From Candidatus Binatia bacterium (GTDB lineage: Bacteria; Desulfobacterota; Binatia; UBA12015), in NCBI GenBank assembly GCA_029243485.1, contig JAQWRY010000025.1, positions 1 through 46,837 on the forward strand: a stretch of DNA of 46,837 nt. The letters are read 5' to 3'. The number at the start of each line of letters is the position of its first letter. Within the stretch, counting starts at the first letter, position 1. The translations under genes and the position numbers were made by a program. The notes under the pieces were generated by a model. It ran no database searches, was not told the DNA's origin, and saw only the letters and a program-made list of their open reading frames with translations. Positions 17,703 to 27,369 of the stretch are shown here, in pieces.

Positions 17703-18592
17703 AAACCCAGCTCCGACAGCGCGCGTTCCCTGGTGAACCACCGAGCGTCTACCTTCACGTGGAGGTCGAGATACACGCGCACGCCCAGGAAGCGCTCGAG
17801 CTCCAAGCGGGCGCGCATCCCAATCTCCTTCAGTCGCGAGCCCTTGTCACCAATCACGATGGCCTTCTGAGACTTCCGGCCAACCAAGATGGAGGCGGCC
17901 ACGACGACGAGGTTCTTCCCCTCGCGCTCCTCGAAAGCCTCGACCTGCACCGCGCATTGGTAGGGAACCTCTTCGTGAGTTCCGAGAAGCAGCTGCTCTC
18001 GAATCATCTCAGCAGCGAAGAACCTCTCCGGGAGATCCGTCTGCGCGTCCGCCGGGTACAGCGGCGGCGAGACCGGCAGGCCTTCGCGGATGGTACCGAG
18101 CAGGTCGTCGACGTTCTCGCCCGTCTTCGCACTGATCGGGACAATGTGCCGCCCCGGCGCGATGTCCGCGAGCTTCTGCATCAACGGCAGGAGGTCGGGC
18201 TTCTTCGCGCGATCAATCTTGTTCACCGCGACCACGAGCGGCCGCGACTCAGCGGTAAGATCGCGGCCGACCTTCTCCTCCGCAGCCGCAACGCCGGATT
18301 CCGCGTCGACAATCCATACGACGACGTCGGCATCCGCCGAAGACTGCTGCGCGACCTTATTCATCCGCTGGCCGAGGAGGTTCCGCGCATGGTGCAGGCC
18401 AGGTGTATCGACGAAGAGATACTGCGCGTTGGGGCGCGACTCGATCCCGAGGATCCGGTTCCTCGTCGTTTGCGGCTTCGGTGTCACGATCGCGAGCTTT
18501 CGCCCGAGAACCTTGTTCAGCAGCGTCGACTTGCCGACGTTCGGCAGCCCAATCAGGGCGACGAAGCCCGCACGGTGTTCTTGTTCACTCAT
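17699..18592 (-). CDS. era: 16S rRNA-binding GTPase Era
   Basis: Era binds the 3' end of 16S rRNA and helps mature the small ribosomal subunit. The 297-residue protein has the G domain ([12 protein letters not shown], effector TTRNRI, DTPG, NKID) and a C-terminal KH domain with [20 protein letters not shown], the RNA-binding turn. The ATG at 18592 gives the normal length; the open frame extends 65 codons further but only as antisense-like sequence within rnc. It overlaps rnc by eight bases and der by four. The rnc-era pairing is common in bacteria and joins rRNA processing to assembly. Confidence 0.96.
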   Translation of the reverse strand: MSEQEHRAGFVALIGLPNVGKSTLLNKVLGRKLAIVTPKPQTTRNRILGIESRPNAQYLFVDTPGLHHARNLLGQRMNKVAQQSSADADVVVWIVDAESGVAAAEEKVGRDLTAESRPLVVAVNKIDRAKKPDLLPLMQKLADIAPGRHIVPISAKTGENVDDLLGTIREGLPVSPPLYPADAQTDLPERFFAAEMIREQLLLGTHEEVPYQCAVQVEAFEEREGKNLVVVAASILVGRKSQKAIVIGDKGSRLKEIGMRARLELERFLGVRVYLDLHVKVDARWFTRERALSELGL

Positions 18593-19325
18593 CGGATCCT
18601 GAGCCCTCTCCTGCCGTTCGTTCCGCATCGAGGAACTCGAGGGCCTCGCGCGCCGCGAATTGCTCCGCGAGCTTTTTACTTCCACCGGTTCCCGTTCCGA
18701 GAACCCGACCGGATAGCGCCACGCGACTCTCGAAAGCCTTCGCGTGGTCCGGGCCGGTCGTACCCAGAAGTGTGTAGTCCGGCGCACGCCGAAAGTCCCG
18801 CTGCGTCCGCTCCTGCAGGCGAGTTTTGTAATCTCCCAGATCGTCGTCCGATGCCTCGTCCAGCGGTCTCTCTATCTCACCGGCGAACGCCCGGAGCACG
18901 ACGTCGGTCACGGCCCCGTATCCCCCGTCGCGGTAGACCGCTCCCACCACGGCCTCGAACGCTCCCGCGAGAATGGACGTCTTCCCGCGCCCACCGGTCT
19001 TCTCCTCGCCCCGCCCCATCGACAAGCAGGGACCGAGCGACAGCTTCTCCGCCCGCGACGCGAGGGATTGGGCGTTCACGAGGGCGGCCCGCCGCCGTGA
19101 GAGACGTCCTTCATCCGCATCGGGCCACGCTTGGAACAGGAGGTCGCTCACGACGAGCCCCACGACGGCGTCCCCCAGGAACTCCAACGTCTCGTTGTGC
19201 TCGCCCTGCCGTGCGGTGGCCGAGCAATGGGTCAACGCGGCGCGCAGAATCGGCTCTCGGGAGAACCGGTAGCCCAGACGCCCTTCGAGGCCGGCGCGCA
19301 GCTCCGGATTTAGTGTGCGATCCAT
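18585..19325 (-). CDS. rnc: Ribonuclease III
   Basis: RNase III is a dimeric double-strand-specific endoribonuclease for rRNA and mRNA processing. The catalytic domain carries the signature NETLEFLGDAVVGLVVSD and the second acidic site GAFEAVVGAVYRDGG. A double-stranded-RNA-binding domain follows from about residue 158 (DYKTRLQERTQRDF, then GTGGSKKLAEQFAAREALEF). The length of 246 is typical. It overlaps mnmA by 16 bases upstream and era by eight downstream. Confidence 0.96.
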   Translation of the reverse strand: MDRTLNPELRAGLEGRLGYRFSREPILRAALTHCSATARQGEHNETLEFLGDAVVGLVVSDLLFQAWPDADEGRLSRRRAALVNAQSLASRAEKLSLGPCLSMGRGEEKTGGRGKTSILAGAFEAVVGAVYRDGGYGAVTDVVLRAFAGEIERPLDEASDDDLGDYKTRLQERTQRDFRRAPDYTLLGTTGPDHAKAFESRVALSGRVLGTGTGGSKKLAEQFAAREALEFLDAERTAGEGSGSDE

Positions 19326-20455
19326 CCGCCCCCCAGAACGCGTTCCCCGTCATACCAGACCGCCGCCTGGCCGGGAGTGACTCCGGGCGTCGGCTGGTCG
19401 AACTCGACGCGTGCCGTCTCGCCATCGACGTGCACCGTACAACTGACCGGTTCGTGACGATGTCGAAGCCGCACGGAAGCGCGCCCGGGGCGCGGCGCAT
19501 CGGTCCAGCGGACGTCACGCACAACGAGGCCGTCTCGATCGAGATCCGTCCGCGTTCCCACCACGACCGTCCCGGTGTCGCCGTCGATGGCCGTGACGAA
19601 GCGCGGCTCGGAAGCCCCGCCGCCGAGCCCTCGTCTCTGGCCCACCGTGAACTGATGAATGCCGTCGTGACGCCCGATTTCGTGGCCGCCGGCATCCTGC
19701 AGGACCCCGGGCCGTCGTTGCTGCGGGTCCAGTTCCCTCTCGACGAAGTCGCTGTAGCGCTCGCCCGCCACGAAACAGATGTCCTGGCTCTCGGGCTTGT
19801 TCGCGACGGGAAGCGACAACGCCTCCGCGACCCTACGGACCTCCGGCTTCTCGAGACGCCCAACGGGGAACAGCGTCCGTCCGAGCTCCTGCTGACCGAG
19901 CGTGAAGAGAAAGTAGCTCTGATCCTTTGAGGCGTCGCGACCGGCGTACAGCGCAAAGACGCCGTCTTGCCGCCGGATCCGCGCGTAGTGCCCGGTGCCC
20001 ACGGCGACCGCGCCGACGGTCTCCGCGTAGTCCCAGAAGGCGTCGAACTTCACATCGCGGTTGCACAACGTGCACGGGTTCGGGGTTCGGCCCTCCGCGT
20101 AGCCGGCCACGAAGCGGTCGATCACCTTCTCCTGGAAGACGTCACGGAGGTCGACGACATAGTGCGGGATGCCGAGACGCTCGGCCGCGCGCCGGGCGTC
20201 GTCGAAATCGTCAAGCGAACAGCAACCGCGGTGTCCATCTGCCCGCGCGGACGAGGTGCCGAGCCGCATCGAGACTCCCACGACGTCCAGTCCGGCCCCT
20301 CGCAGCATCGCGGCGGCAACGGCGCTGTCCACACCGCCCGACATCGCAGCAACGACGCGCGCGCCGGGAGCCAGATGCTCGGAGCCGATCTCGCTCGGAT
20401 CCAACGCACGGCCCGCGACGGCGCCGAAGGCCTCGGCGATCTCTTCAGGCCGCAT
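19310..20455 (-). CDS. mnmA: tRNA-specific 2-thiouridylase MnmA
   Basis: MnmA adds sulfur to C2 of the wobble uridine of tRNA-Lys, -Glu and -Gln, using ATP and a persulfide sulfur donor. The PP-loop SGGVDSAVAA is at residues 39-48. The first catalytic cysteine is in TPNPCTLCN (C131 by position) and the second in ESQDICFV. The ATG at 20455 gives 381 residues, the usual size; a longer open frame upstream runs antisense-like inside the desulfurase gene. The two genes overlap by 11 bases, and the desulfurase is the natural sulfur source, so the pair probably works as a unit. Confidence 0.95.
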   Translation of the reverse strand: MRPEEIAEAFGAVAGRALDPSEIGSEHLAPGARVVAAMSGGVDSAVAAAMLRGAGLDVVGVSMRLGTSSARADGHRGCCSLDDFDDARRAAERLGIPHYVVDLRDVFQEKVIDRFVAGYAEGRTPNPCTLCNRDVKFDAFWDYAETVGAVAVGTGHYARIRRQDGVFALYAGRDASKDQSYFLFTLGQQELGRTLFPVGRLEKPEVRRVAEALSLPVANKPESQDICFVAGERYSDFVERELDPQQRRPGVLQDAGGHEIGRHDGIHQFTVGQRRGLGGGASEPRFVTAIDGDTGTVVVGTRTDLDRDGLVVRDVRWTDAPRPGRASVRLRHRHEPVSCTVHVDGETARVEFDQPTPGVTPGQAAVWYDGERVLGGGWIAH

Positions 20456-21605
20456 CGTGCGCCCCCGCGGCCCGCGCGGCCCTCTTGTCGCGCGCCGCGC
20501 AGACGACGTCCACGACAATACGCGCCGCAGCCTCGGCGTCGGCGCGTTCGAGTTCCGGCCCGAACGAGAGCCGCAACGCACCCAAGGCGACATCGTCGTC
20601 GCATCCGATGGCACGAAGCACGTGCGACGGCTCCGGGGCCGCTGCCGCGCAGGCGGAACCCGTGGACACCGCCACGCCCTGAAGATCGAGAGCGACCGCC
20701 AGCGCATCCCCTCGCAGGCCGGGAAAGGCGACGGCAAGCGTACCGGGCAGACCGTCCGCCGTACCGAAGCGCTCGATCGGAGCGGCGGCCCCGCTCACGA
20801 GGGCCCAAACCGATTCCTTGATGGCGCGGACCCGGGTCGCGTACGCCTCGCGCTCCTCTAAGGCCAGTCGCGCCGCACAACCGAAGGCGACGATACCTGC
20901 CGCGTTCTCCGTGCCGGCGCGGCGCTCGCGCTCTTGGGGCCCGCCAACCAGGAGCGCCTCCGGCGTCACGTCTCGACGCAGCACGAGCGCGCCGATGCCC
21001 GCCGGAGCACCGAGCTTGTGCCCCGAGATGCTCAGCAGATCGACGTCGGCCGCGGCCACGTCCACGGGAAGCTGGCTGACGGCCTGGACCGCATCACTGT
21101 GCACGCGCGCATTCGGATTCGTCTCGCGGACGGCAGCGACGATCTCTGCGATGGGTTGGACGGCGCCGATCTCACCGTTCGCCCAACCGATGCTCACGAC
21201 CGCGGTCTCGGGCCCCACGGCGTCCGCCACCACGCTTGGCGTGAGGACGCCGTCTGCGCCCGGAGACAGCATCGTCACGACCGCTCCCTGGCGGTGCGCC
21301 GCCTCGGCGGACGCGAGAACCGACGCGTGCTCGGCCGCATTCGACACGATTCCATCTCCCGAACGGGCGAGACCCCGGACTGCGAGGTTGTTCGCCTCGG
21401 TGCCGCCGCTCGTGAACACGACGTCGGCCGGCTGCGCGCCGACCAGGCGGGCGACGGACGCACGCGCCTCCTCGATCGCAGCACGCGTTCGTCTTCCGGC
21501 CGAGTGTAGGCTCGACGGGTTGCCCGCCGGCGTGCGAAGCCAGTCGGCCAACACCGCAGCGACCTCGGGGCGCACGCGCCCCCCGGCGTTGTGGTCCAGG
21601 TACAT
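20445..21605 (-). CDS. Cysteine desulfurase (IscS/NifS family)
   Basis: This PLP enzyme converts cysteine to alanine and leaves a persulfide on its own cysteine. The N-terminus MYLDHNAGGRVRPEV is the family start. The cofactor region is TSGGTEANN, the PLP-binding lysine is in SISGHKLGAP, and the active cysteine is in VSTGSACAAAAPEPSHVL. At 386 residues it is a complete class I (IscS-like) desulfurase. It is between cysE, which makes the cysteine precursor, and mnmA, which uses the sulfur. No iscU or iscA is adjacent, so a tRNA-thiolation role is favoured over a general Fe-S role; that is inference. Confidence 0.93.
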   Translation of the reverse strand: MYLDHNAGGRVRPEVAAVLADWLRTPAGNPSSLHSAGRRTRAAIEEARASVARLVGAQPADVVFTSGGTEANNLAVRGLARSGDGIVSNAAEHASVLASAEAAHRQGAVVTMLSPGADGVLTPSVVADAVGPETAVVSIGWANGEIGAVQPIAEIVAAVRETNPNARVHSDAVQAVSQLPVDVAAADVDLLSISGHKLGAPAGIGALVLRRDVTPEALLVGGPQERERRAGTENAAGIVAFGCAARLALEEREAYATRVRAIKESVWALVSGAAAPIERFGTADGLPGTLAVAFPGLRGDALAVALDLQGVAVSTGSACAAAAPEPSHVLRAIGCDDDVALGALRLSFGPELERADAEAAARIVVDVVCAARDKRAARAAGAHDAA

Positions 21606-21609
21606 CGGC

Positions 21610-22335
21610 CTACTTCTTTAGCAGATGAAGGTCGCCTGGCGCTTCGTCGCCCGAAGCCGGCTCGGCCGCGGCGGCGGCCTCGCCCTGCAGCTCCGTGACC
21701 CGCTTTTCGAGACTTTCTATCTGCTCAGTCAGACTCGAGATCGTCCGGACCAGCGGATCCGGGAGGGCCGCGTGGTCGAGACTAAGAAGCGGGCGGCCGC
21801 TCTCCGAATGCTGCCCGCTCTCCTTCACGATTCGGCCCGGTACGCCGACCACCGTGGCGTGGGGAGGCACCGAGTCGACCACCACCGAGCCCGCCCCGAC
21901 GCGGCTATGGCGCCCGATCGTGACCGGCCCCAGAACCGTCGAGCCGAGCCCCACGACCACGTAGTCCTCGATGGTCGGGTGCCGCTTCCCGCGCGTCAGG
22001 CTCGTCCCGCCAAGGCTCACGCCCTGGTAGATCAGGACGTCGTCTCCGATGATCGTCGTCTCGCCGACCACGACACCCATCCCGTGATCGATGAAGCAGC
22101 GTCGCCCGATTTCCGCGCCGGGATGGATCTCGATCCCGGTCACGAATCGAGCAAAGGACGACATCACCCGCGGGACCAATCGCAGCCCGCGACGCCATAG
22201 GGGATGCGCGAACCGGTGTGAGATCAGCGCGTGCAAGCCCGGGTAGCACAGGAGGATCTCCACGACGGAGCGAGCCGCCGGATCGCGCTCGAACGCGACC
22301 AGAACGTCCTCTTTCAGTCTAGACCAAATGGGCAT
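21610..22335 (-). CDS. cysE: Serine O-acetyltransferase
   Basis: CysE transfers acetyl from acetyl-CoA to serine, the first step of cysteine synthesis. The N-terminal helical part ([20 protein letters not shown]) is of the short bacterial type, and from ~residue 68 on are hexapeptide repeats of a left-handed beta-helix. These include the catalytic [13 protein letters not shown] and the glycine-rich GVSLGGTSL. The C-terminal ~60 residues form a predicted coiled coil ([20 protein letters not shown]), longer than in the short CysE forms, possibly for oligomerisation. It ends four bases before the desulfurase start. Confidence 0.95.
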   Translation of the reverse strand: MPIWSRLKEDVLVAFERDPAARSVVEILLCYPGLHALISHRFAHPLWRRGLRLVPRVMSSFARFVTGIEIHPGAEIGRRCFIDHGMGVVVGETTIIGDDVLIYQGVSLGGTSLTRGKRHPTIEDYVVVGLGSTVLGPVTIGRHSRVGAGSVVVDSVPPHATVVGVPGRIVKESGQHSESGRPLLSLDHAALPDPLVRTISSLTEQIESLEKRVTELQGEAAAAAEPASGDEAPGDLHLLKK

Positions 22336-22358
22336 CGCTCGTCCCGCTCCACGCGGAC

Positions 22359-23966
22359 TCAGGCGGAGTTCGTCGCAGACGCCGCCGCGGCGCGCTTGTC
22401 GTCTTTGTACAGCTTGAAGTCGATCGCGTCCACGAGAGCCTGATAGCTCGCGTCGATGACATTCGGGGACACGCCAACGGTCGTCCAGTGCCCGTGCGAG
22501 TCGTGCGACTCGACCAATACGCGAACCATCCCCTCGGTTCCCTGCTTGTCATCCAAGACGCGCACTTTGTAGTCGACCAGACGCATCTCTTCTATGGCGG
22601 GATAGAACTTCGAGAGCGCCTTTCGCAACGCGGAATCGATCGCATTCACTGGGCCGTTGCCCATCGACGCCGTATGCTCGAGGCGCCCGTCGGGCCCCCG
22701 CACCTGGATCGTCGCCTCCGCGATCGGATCCTCATCCTCGGAACGCTTCTCGTTGATCACGCGAAAACCGACCAGCTCGAAATGGCGAAGCTTCGTCCCC
22801 TTGATGGCCTTCTGCAGGAGCAGCTCGAACGACGCATCGGCACCCTCGAACTGGAAGCCCTGATGTTCGAGCTCCTTCAGCTCCTTCAGGAGCGCGGCAA
22901 CCTTCGGCTCGAGCTCGGCCGGATCGATGCCCAGCTCCTTGGCCTTATAGAGAAGATTCGAACGGCCGGCCTGATCCGAGACCAGAACCCGCTGGTGGTT
23001 GCCGACGATCTCCGGCGCGATGTGCTCGTAGGTTTCGGCGTGACGGCGGACCGCCGAGGCATGCAGTCCCGCCTTATGCGCGAAAGCGCTCCGCCCGACG
23101 TAGGCCTGCTGCTTGTTCGGCTCACGGTTGGCGAGCTCATCGACGAAATGCGCCAGCTCGGTAAGGCTCTGCAAGGCTTCTTCCGTGACACAGTCGTAAC
23201 CGAGCTTGAGCTGCAGGTTCGGCACGATTGAAACGAGGTTTGCGTTCCCGCAGCGTTCACCGACCCCGTTTACCGTCCCCTGCACCTGCACGCATCCGGC
23301 CTGCACACCGGCGATCGAATTCGCGACCGCCATCTCTCCGTCGTTGTGACAATGGATACCGAGCGGCGTCTCGACCAGGGCTCGCGCCGCCTCGACGCCG
23401 GCCGTGATGTCGCCCGGCAGACTTCCGCCTCGCGTGTCGCAGAGGCAGAGCAGCGTCGCACCACCGTCGGCGGCCGCCTTCAGGCACTTGAGCGTGAACT
23501 CCGGACGCGCGGCCCACCCATCGAAAAAATGCTCCGCGTCGAAGATCACCTCGTCGAGGTTGGCTCGCAAGTGGCGCATCGTGTCGTGGATGATGTCGAG
23601 GTTCTCTTGCTCGCTCACGCGCAACGCCTCGCGCACGTGTAAATCCCACGTCTTGCCGACGACGCAGGCCGCGCTCGTGCCGGCCTGTAGAAGCATCGCC
23701 AGGTTGTCGTCCTTGTCGGCTTGGGTTCCAGCGCGGCGCGTCGAACCGAACGCCACCACAGTCGCGGTCTTCAGACCGAGCGCGAGAGCGGGCGCAAAGA
23801 ACGCCGCGTCGCGCGGGTTCGAGCCTGGCCAGCCGCCTTCGATGTACTGCACGCCGAAGGCGTCGAGGCGTTCGGCGACGGCGAGCTTGGATTCCACCGA
23901 GAGATCGACCTCCTCGCCCTGGCATCCATCGCGCAGAGTCGTGTCGTAGATCTGGACCGGCTTCAT
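22359..23966 (-). CDS. cimA: (R)-citramalate synthase
   Basis: CimA condenses pyruvate and acetyl-CoA to citramalate, the threonine-independent route to 2-oxobutyrate and isoleucine. The 535-residue protein opens with [20 protein letters not shown], the HMGL-like barrel motif, and contains the metal-binding [12 protein letters not shown] and [11 protein letters not shown]. The C-terminal third ([20 protein letters not shown] ...) is the LeuA-type regulatory domain. Length and the DTTLRDG variant fit the CimA clade of the LeuA family better than isopropylmalate synthase or homocitrate synthase. The ATG overlaps the lysC stop as ATGA. Feedback inhibition by isoleucine is expected from the family. 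Confidence 0.93.
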   Translation of the reverse strand: MKPVQIYDTTLRDGCQGEEVDLSVESKLAVAERLDAFGVQYIEGGWPGSNPRDAAFFAPALALGLKTATVVAFGSTRRAGTQADKDDNLAMLLQAGTSAACVVGKTWDLHVREALRVSEQENLDIIHDTMRHLRANLDEVIFDAEHFFDGWAARPEFTLKCLKAAADGGATLLCLCDTRGGSLPGDITAGVEAARALVETPLGIHCHNDGEMAVANSIAGVQAGCVQVQGTVNGVGERCGNANLVSIVPNLQLKLGYDCVTEEALQSLTELAHFVDELANREPNKQQAYVGRSAFAHKAGLHASAVRRHAETYEHIAPEIVGNHQRVLVSDQAGRSNLLYKAKELGIDPAELEPKVAALLKELKELEHQGFQFEGADASFELLLQKAIKGTKLRHFELVGFRVINEKRSEDEDPIAEATIQVRGPDGRLEHTASMGNGPVNAIDSALRKALSKFYPAIEEMRLVDYKVRVLDDKQGTEGMVRVLVESHDSHGHWTTVGVSPNVIDASYQALVDAIDFKLYKDDKRAAAASATNSA

Positions 23967-25192
23967 GAGGCGACCTTCCCGTCGCCCACCAGGCGATCGT
24001 GCAGAACTCGCGTCGCGAGTTCGACGTACTTGGAGTCGATCACCACCGACACCTTGATCTCGGACGTTGAGATCATGTGGATGTTGATGCCCTCGGCTCC
24101 GAGAATTTCGAAGATCCGCGCCGCAACTCCGGCGTGGCTCCGCATCCCGAGCCCGACGACCGAAACTTTCGCGATGTCGCCTTCGGTGAGCGGCTCTCCG
24201 GCGCCGACCTCGGTGCTCACGGCGCGCACGATCTGGAGCGCCTTCTCGACGTCGTTGCGCGGGACGGTGAACGTCATGTCCGTCGTGCCGTCGGCGGACA
24301 CGTTCTGGATGATCATGTCGACCACGATGCCCTGCTCGGCAATCGGAGAGAAGATGTGCGCCGCGAGGCCCGGCTGATCCGGGACGTGAGGGAGCGTGAT
24401 CTTCGCCTGGTTGCGATCGAACGCAACGCCAGAGACCAGCACATCTTCCATGTTCGACTCCTCGGGAACGACCCATGTTCCCGTCTCTTCATTGAAGCTC
24501 GAGCGCACGTGCACCCGCACTCCGTATCGCTTCGCAAACTCGACCGAGCGGATCTGGAGCACCTTGGCCCCGAGGCTCGCGAGCTCGAGCATCTCTTCGT
24601 AGGACACCCGCTCGAGCTTCCGGGCCTCCGGAACGACCCGCGGGTCGGTCGTATAGACCCCATCGACGTCCGTGTAGATCTCGCACGCGTCTGCGGACGT
24701 CGCCGCGGCGATCGCGACGGCGGTGGTATCGGACCCGCCGCGGCCGAGCGTGGTGATGTCGCCCGCTTCGTTCACGCCCTGAAAGCCCGCAACGATCGCA
24801 GCGCCCCCCTCGTCGAGAAACCCGCAGAGGTTGTCGCCGTCGATCGAGCGGATCCGCGCGCGACCATGATCCGCGTCGGTGTGGATCCGAATCTGATGTC
24901 CGAGAAAAGAGCGTGCCCGCGTCCCGCGGTGGTTGAGCGCGATCGACAAGAGAGCCGCACTCACCTGTTCACCGCTAGCGATCACGACATCCGTCTCACG
25001 AACTTGGGGCTCCTTACAGATGCCCCCTGCGAGTTCGAGAAGCCGGTTCGTCTCTCCCGACATCGCCGAGACGACGGCGATCACGCGATTCCCGGCATCC
25101 ACAGTCGCAGCGACTCGCCGTGCGACGTCCTGGATGCGCTCGATCGAGCCGACGGACGTGCCGCCGTACTTCTGTACGACCAAGGGCTTCAT
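23963..25192 (-). CDS. lysC: Aspartate kinase
   Basis: Aspartate kinase phosphorylates aspartate as the first step toward lysine, threonine and methionine. The start [20 protein letters not shown] has the KxGGTS catalytic motif. The kinase domain runs to ~residue 245, with [15 protein letters not shown] and the nucleotide site [12 protein letters not shown]. Two ACT domains follow ([20 protein letters not shown] and [20 protein letters not shown]), which should bind lysine and/or threonine for feedback control. At 409 residues it is the monofunctional type. The ATG at 25192 overlaps tsaE's stop as ATGA. Confidence 0.96.
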   Translation of the reverse strand: MKPLVVQKYGGTSVGSIERIQDVARRVAATVDAGNRVIAVVSAMSGETNRLLELAGGICKEPQVRETDVVIASGEQVSAALLSIALNHRGTRARSFLGHQIRIHTDADHGRARIRSIDGDNLCGFLDEGGAAIVAGFQGVNEAGDITTLGRGGSDTTAVAIAAATSADACEIYTDVDGVYTTDPRVVPEARKLERVSYEEMLELASLGAKVLQIRSVEFAKRYGVRVHVRSSFNEETGTWVVPEESNMEDVLVSGVAFDRNQAKITLPHVPDQPGLAAHIFSPIAEQGIVVDMIIQNVSADGTTDMTFTVPRNDVEKALQIVRAVSTEVGAGEPLTEGDIAKVSVVGLGMRSHAGVAARIFEILGAEGINIHMISTSEIKVSVVIDSKYVELATRVLHDRLVGDGKVAS

Positions 25193-25653
25193 GCCCAAGC
25201 GCCCCCGAGAGCCTGAAGAGCGATGGCCGCGCGGGCCCCTCGCGCTTCCAGCCGCAGCTGCCGCTCGGTCTCGCCCGGGCCCGGCTCGATCTCGATGACC
25301 AACGCGTCGAGGTCCTCGCTGTCGACCAACTGCTCGAACCACTCCACGACCGCCACGCCGTCACCGTCGAGCAACTCCGCCAGCCATTCCGGGTCGGGAG
25401 GCGAGTCGCCGTGGCGGTAGAGGTCGATGTGAGCGATCGGAAGCCGACCTTCGTACTCGGCCGCCGTGAGAAACGTGGGGCTATGGACGTCTCGCTCGTC
25501 GACGCCGCAGCCACGGGCGATCCCGCGGACGAGCGCGGTTTTTCCGGCACCCAACGGGCCGATCAGACCGACGATCGCGCCTCGACCGAGGACGCCGGCC
25601 AGGCGTTCACCGAATCCTTCGGTCTCGCCTTCGGATGTGGTCTGCACATTCAC
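25189..25653 (-). CDS. tsaE: tRNA threonylcarbamoyladenosine biosynthesis ATPase TsaE
   Basis: TsaE is the ATPase that drives the TsaB-TsaD complex to form t6A37 on ANN-decoding tRNAs. The Walker A motif is [17 protein letters not shown]; also present are SPTFL, AHIDLYR and VVEWFE, the family landmarks. Starts are ambiguous: the frame opens at a TTG (25707), but a GTG at 25653 gives 154 residues, the usual size, and begins just before the conserved region. It lies downstream of nnrD, a neighbour pair seen in many bacteria. Confidence 0.92.
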   Translation of the reverse strand: MNVQTTSEGETEGFGERLAGVLGRGAIVGLIGPLGAGKTALVRGIARGCGVDERDVHSPTFLTAAEYEGRLPIAHIDLYRHGDSPPDPEWLAELLDGDGVAVVEWFEQLVDSEDLDALVIEIEPGPGETERQLRLEARGARAAIALQALGGAWA

Positions 25654-25745
25654 GCTCGCAGCACGATAGCAACCACCCGTGGGTGGTGCACCGGCGCGGG
25701 ACGCCAAATCCGCCTGCAGCCACGGGCGTGGAAACGCGCGCCGGG

Positions 25746-27320
25746 TCAGGCAGAGGCCGCCGAATCAGACCTGTGCAACTCCTCCCGAGCGGGCGGAAGC
25801 TCATCGGCCAACTCCGACGCGAGAAGGCCCGCACTACCGAAACGCCGGGCGAGGCGGTCCCCGGCGAGGCCGTGGAGGAAGACCCCAAGCCGCGCGGCGT
25901 CGAAGGCATCCACGCCCTGGCCCAGCAGACTCCCGATCAGTCCGGCGAGCACGTCGCCCGTCCCGGCCGTCCCCAGGATCGGCCCGCCGTTGAGATTGAC
26001 CCCGACGCGCCCGTCCGGCGCGGCCACGAGCGTGCCGCTGCCCTTGAGGACGACGACGGCACCGGTCCGCTTCGCGAGATCGAGCGCCGTCCGCCGACGC
26101 TCCGCCTGGACCTCCTCGATCGACGCCCCGACCAGACGCGACATCTCACCGGGGTGCGGCGTGAGCACGACCGGCGCGCGGGCCTTCCGCAGAACCTCCG
26201 GCCGATCGGCGAGCGCGTTCAAGCCGTCGGCGTCCAGCACCATCGGTACGCGCGCACGCTTCACCAGCGAACTCACCAGACGGGCCACCGACGGCGTGGT
26301 GCCGAGCCCCGGACCGATCACGAGCGCCTTCTTTCCCGCGAGACGCTCCGTCCACTGCGCGACGGAGAATCGGTCTTCCACAGCCGACGTCATGACCTCC
26401 GGCAGGCACGCCGCGATCAGCGGCTGCACGGCACTCGGGCAGGCGATCGTCACGAGACCCGCTCCGGCGCGAAGAGCACTCCGCCCGGCGAGCACCGCGG
26501 CGCCGCTCGTACCGACGGCGCCGGCCACGAGCAGGAGATGGCCGTGCGTACCCTTGTGACCATCCGCCACCCTGCGCGGGAGCAGCGCTCGCATCGAGGT
26601 GGTGTCCGAGCCGACCGGCAGCGGCGCCTCTTCATCAAAGGCCTCCTCGGCGAGACCGATCTCCACCAGTTCAAGCTCTCCGACCCACGGCCGCGCGACC
26701 GGCAGCACGAGACCGAGCTTGGTGGCGCCGAGTGTGTACGTGAGATCGGCGCGCACGGCGGTGCCGAGCGGCACGCCCCGATCGCCGTCGAGACCCGACG
26801 GCAGGTCCACGGCGACGACCGGCGCACGACGTCCACGCTTTGCCTCGCGCGCGTTGATCGCGTCGAATGCCTCGGCCATCGCGCCCTGCACTGGACGCCG
26901 AAGCCCCGTTCCCAGAACACAGTCCACGATGAGGCCACTAGCGGCGACGGCCGCCGACAGCTCGAGCCGCACCGTGGTGCTGCGACCCTTGCCCAACTCC
27001 AAGGTGCGGCCACGCCGGCGGCGCCAACGGTCTAGGTTGGCTTTCGCATCGCCCGCGATGCGCGAGGCATCCGTCAGGAGTGCGACCCGCACGCGGTAGC
27101 CCCGCGTGGCCAGGCGCCGCGCGATGACGAAACCGTCGCCACCGTTGTTCCCCGCCCCAACGACCACGAGAACTCCGCGGTTGCACGCAGCCGCGGAGCG
27201 ACGGTGGAGCCGGTCCGCCACGCCCTGCCCCGCGCGCTCCATGAGCTCGAGTGACGGCGTCCCAAGAGCGATCGTGCGGGCGTCGAGCCGACGCATCTGT
27301 TCCGAAGTCACCAGACGCAT
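25746..27320 (-). CDS. nnrD: Bifunctional NAD(P)H-hydrate epimerase / ADP-dependent dehydratase
   Basis: This enzyme repairs hydrated NAD(P)H. The N-terminal half (residues 1-~215) is the YjeF_N epimerase, starting MRLVTSEQMRRLDART with GAGNNGGDGFVIARRL for the cofactor and the catalytic aspartate in VDCVLGTG. The C-terminal half is the YjeF_C/ribokinase-like dehydratase, with GTHGHLLLVAGAVGTSGAAV, TPHPGEMSRL and the nucleotide/catalytic loop GTAGTGDVLAGLIGSLL. The ATG at 27320 gives 524 residues; the upstream extension (74 codons) reads as shadow. It lies 49 bases after glmM. Confidence 0.95.
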   Translation of the reverse strand: MRLVTSEQMRRLDARTIALGTPSLELMERAGQGVADRLHRRSAAACNRGVLVVVGAGNNGGDGFVIARRLATRGYRVRVALLTDASRIAGDAKANLDRWRRRRGRTLELGKGRSTTVRLELSAAVAASGLIVDCVLGTGLRRPVQGAMAEAFDAINAREAKRGRRAPVVAVDLPSGLDGDRGVPLGTAVRADLTYTLGATKLGLVLPVARPWVGELELVEIGLAEEAFDEEAPLPVGSDTTSMRALLPRRVADGHKGTHGHLLLVAGAVGTSGAAVLAGRSALRAGAGLVTIACPSAVQPLIAACLPEVMTSAVEDRFSVAQWTERLAGKKALVIGPGLGTTPSVARLVSSLVKRARVPMVLDADGLNALADRPEVLRKARAPVVLTPHPGEMSRLVGASIEEVQAERRRTALDLAKRTGAVVVLKGSGTLVAAPDGRVGVNLNGGPILGTAGTGDVLAGLIGSLLGQGVDAFDAARLGVFLHGLAGDRLARRFGSAGLLASELADELPPAREELHRSDSAASA

Positions 27321-27369
27321 GTCGGGTCCTCGCACGGCGGCGCGAGCGAATCCAGCGTTCGAGAAAAAC

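Noticed and set aside
16371-19930. Two very long plus-strand frames (499 and 723 codons) opposite der, era, rnc and mnmA
   Set aside because: Antisense to four highly conserved genes with overlapping ends; no domain in either translation.
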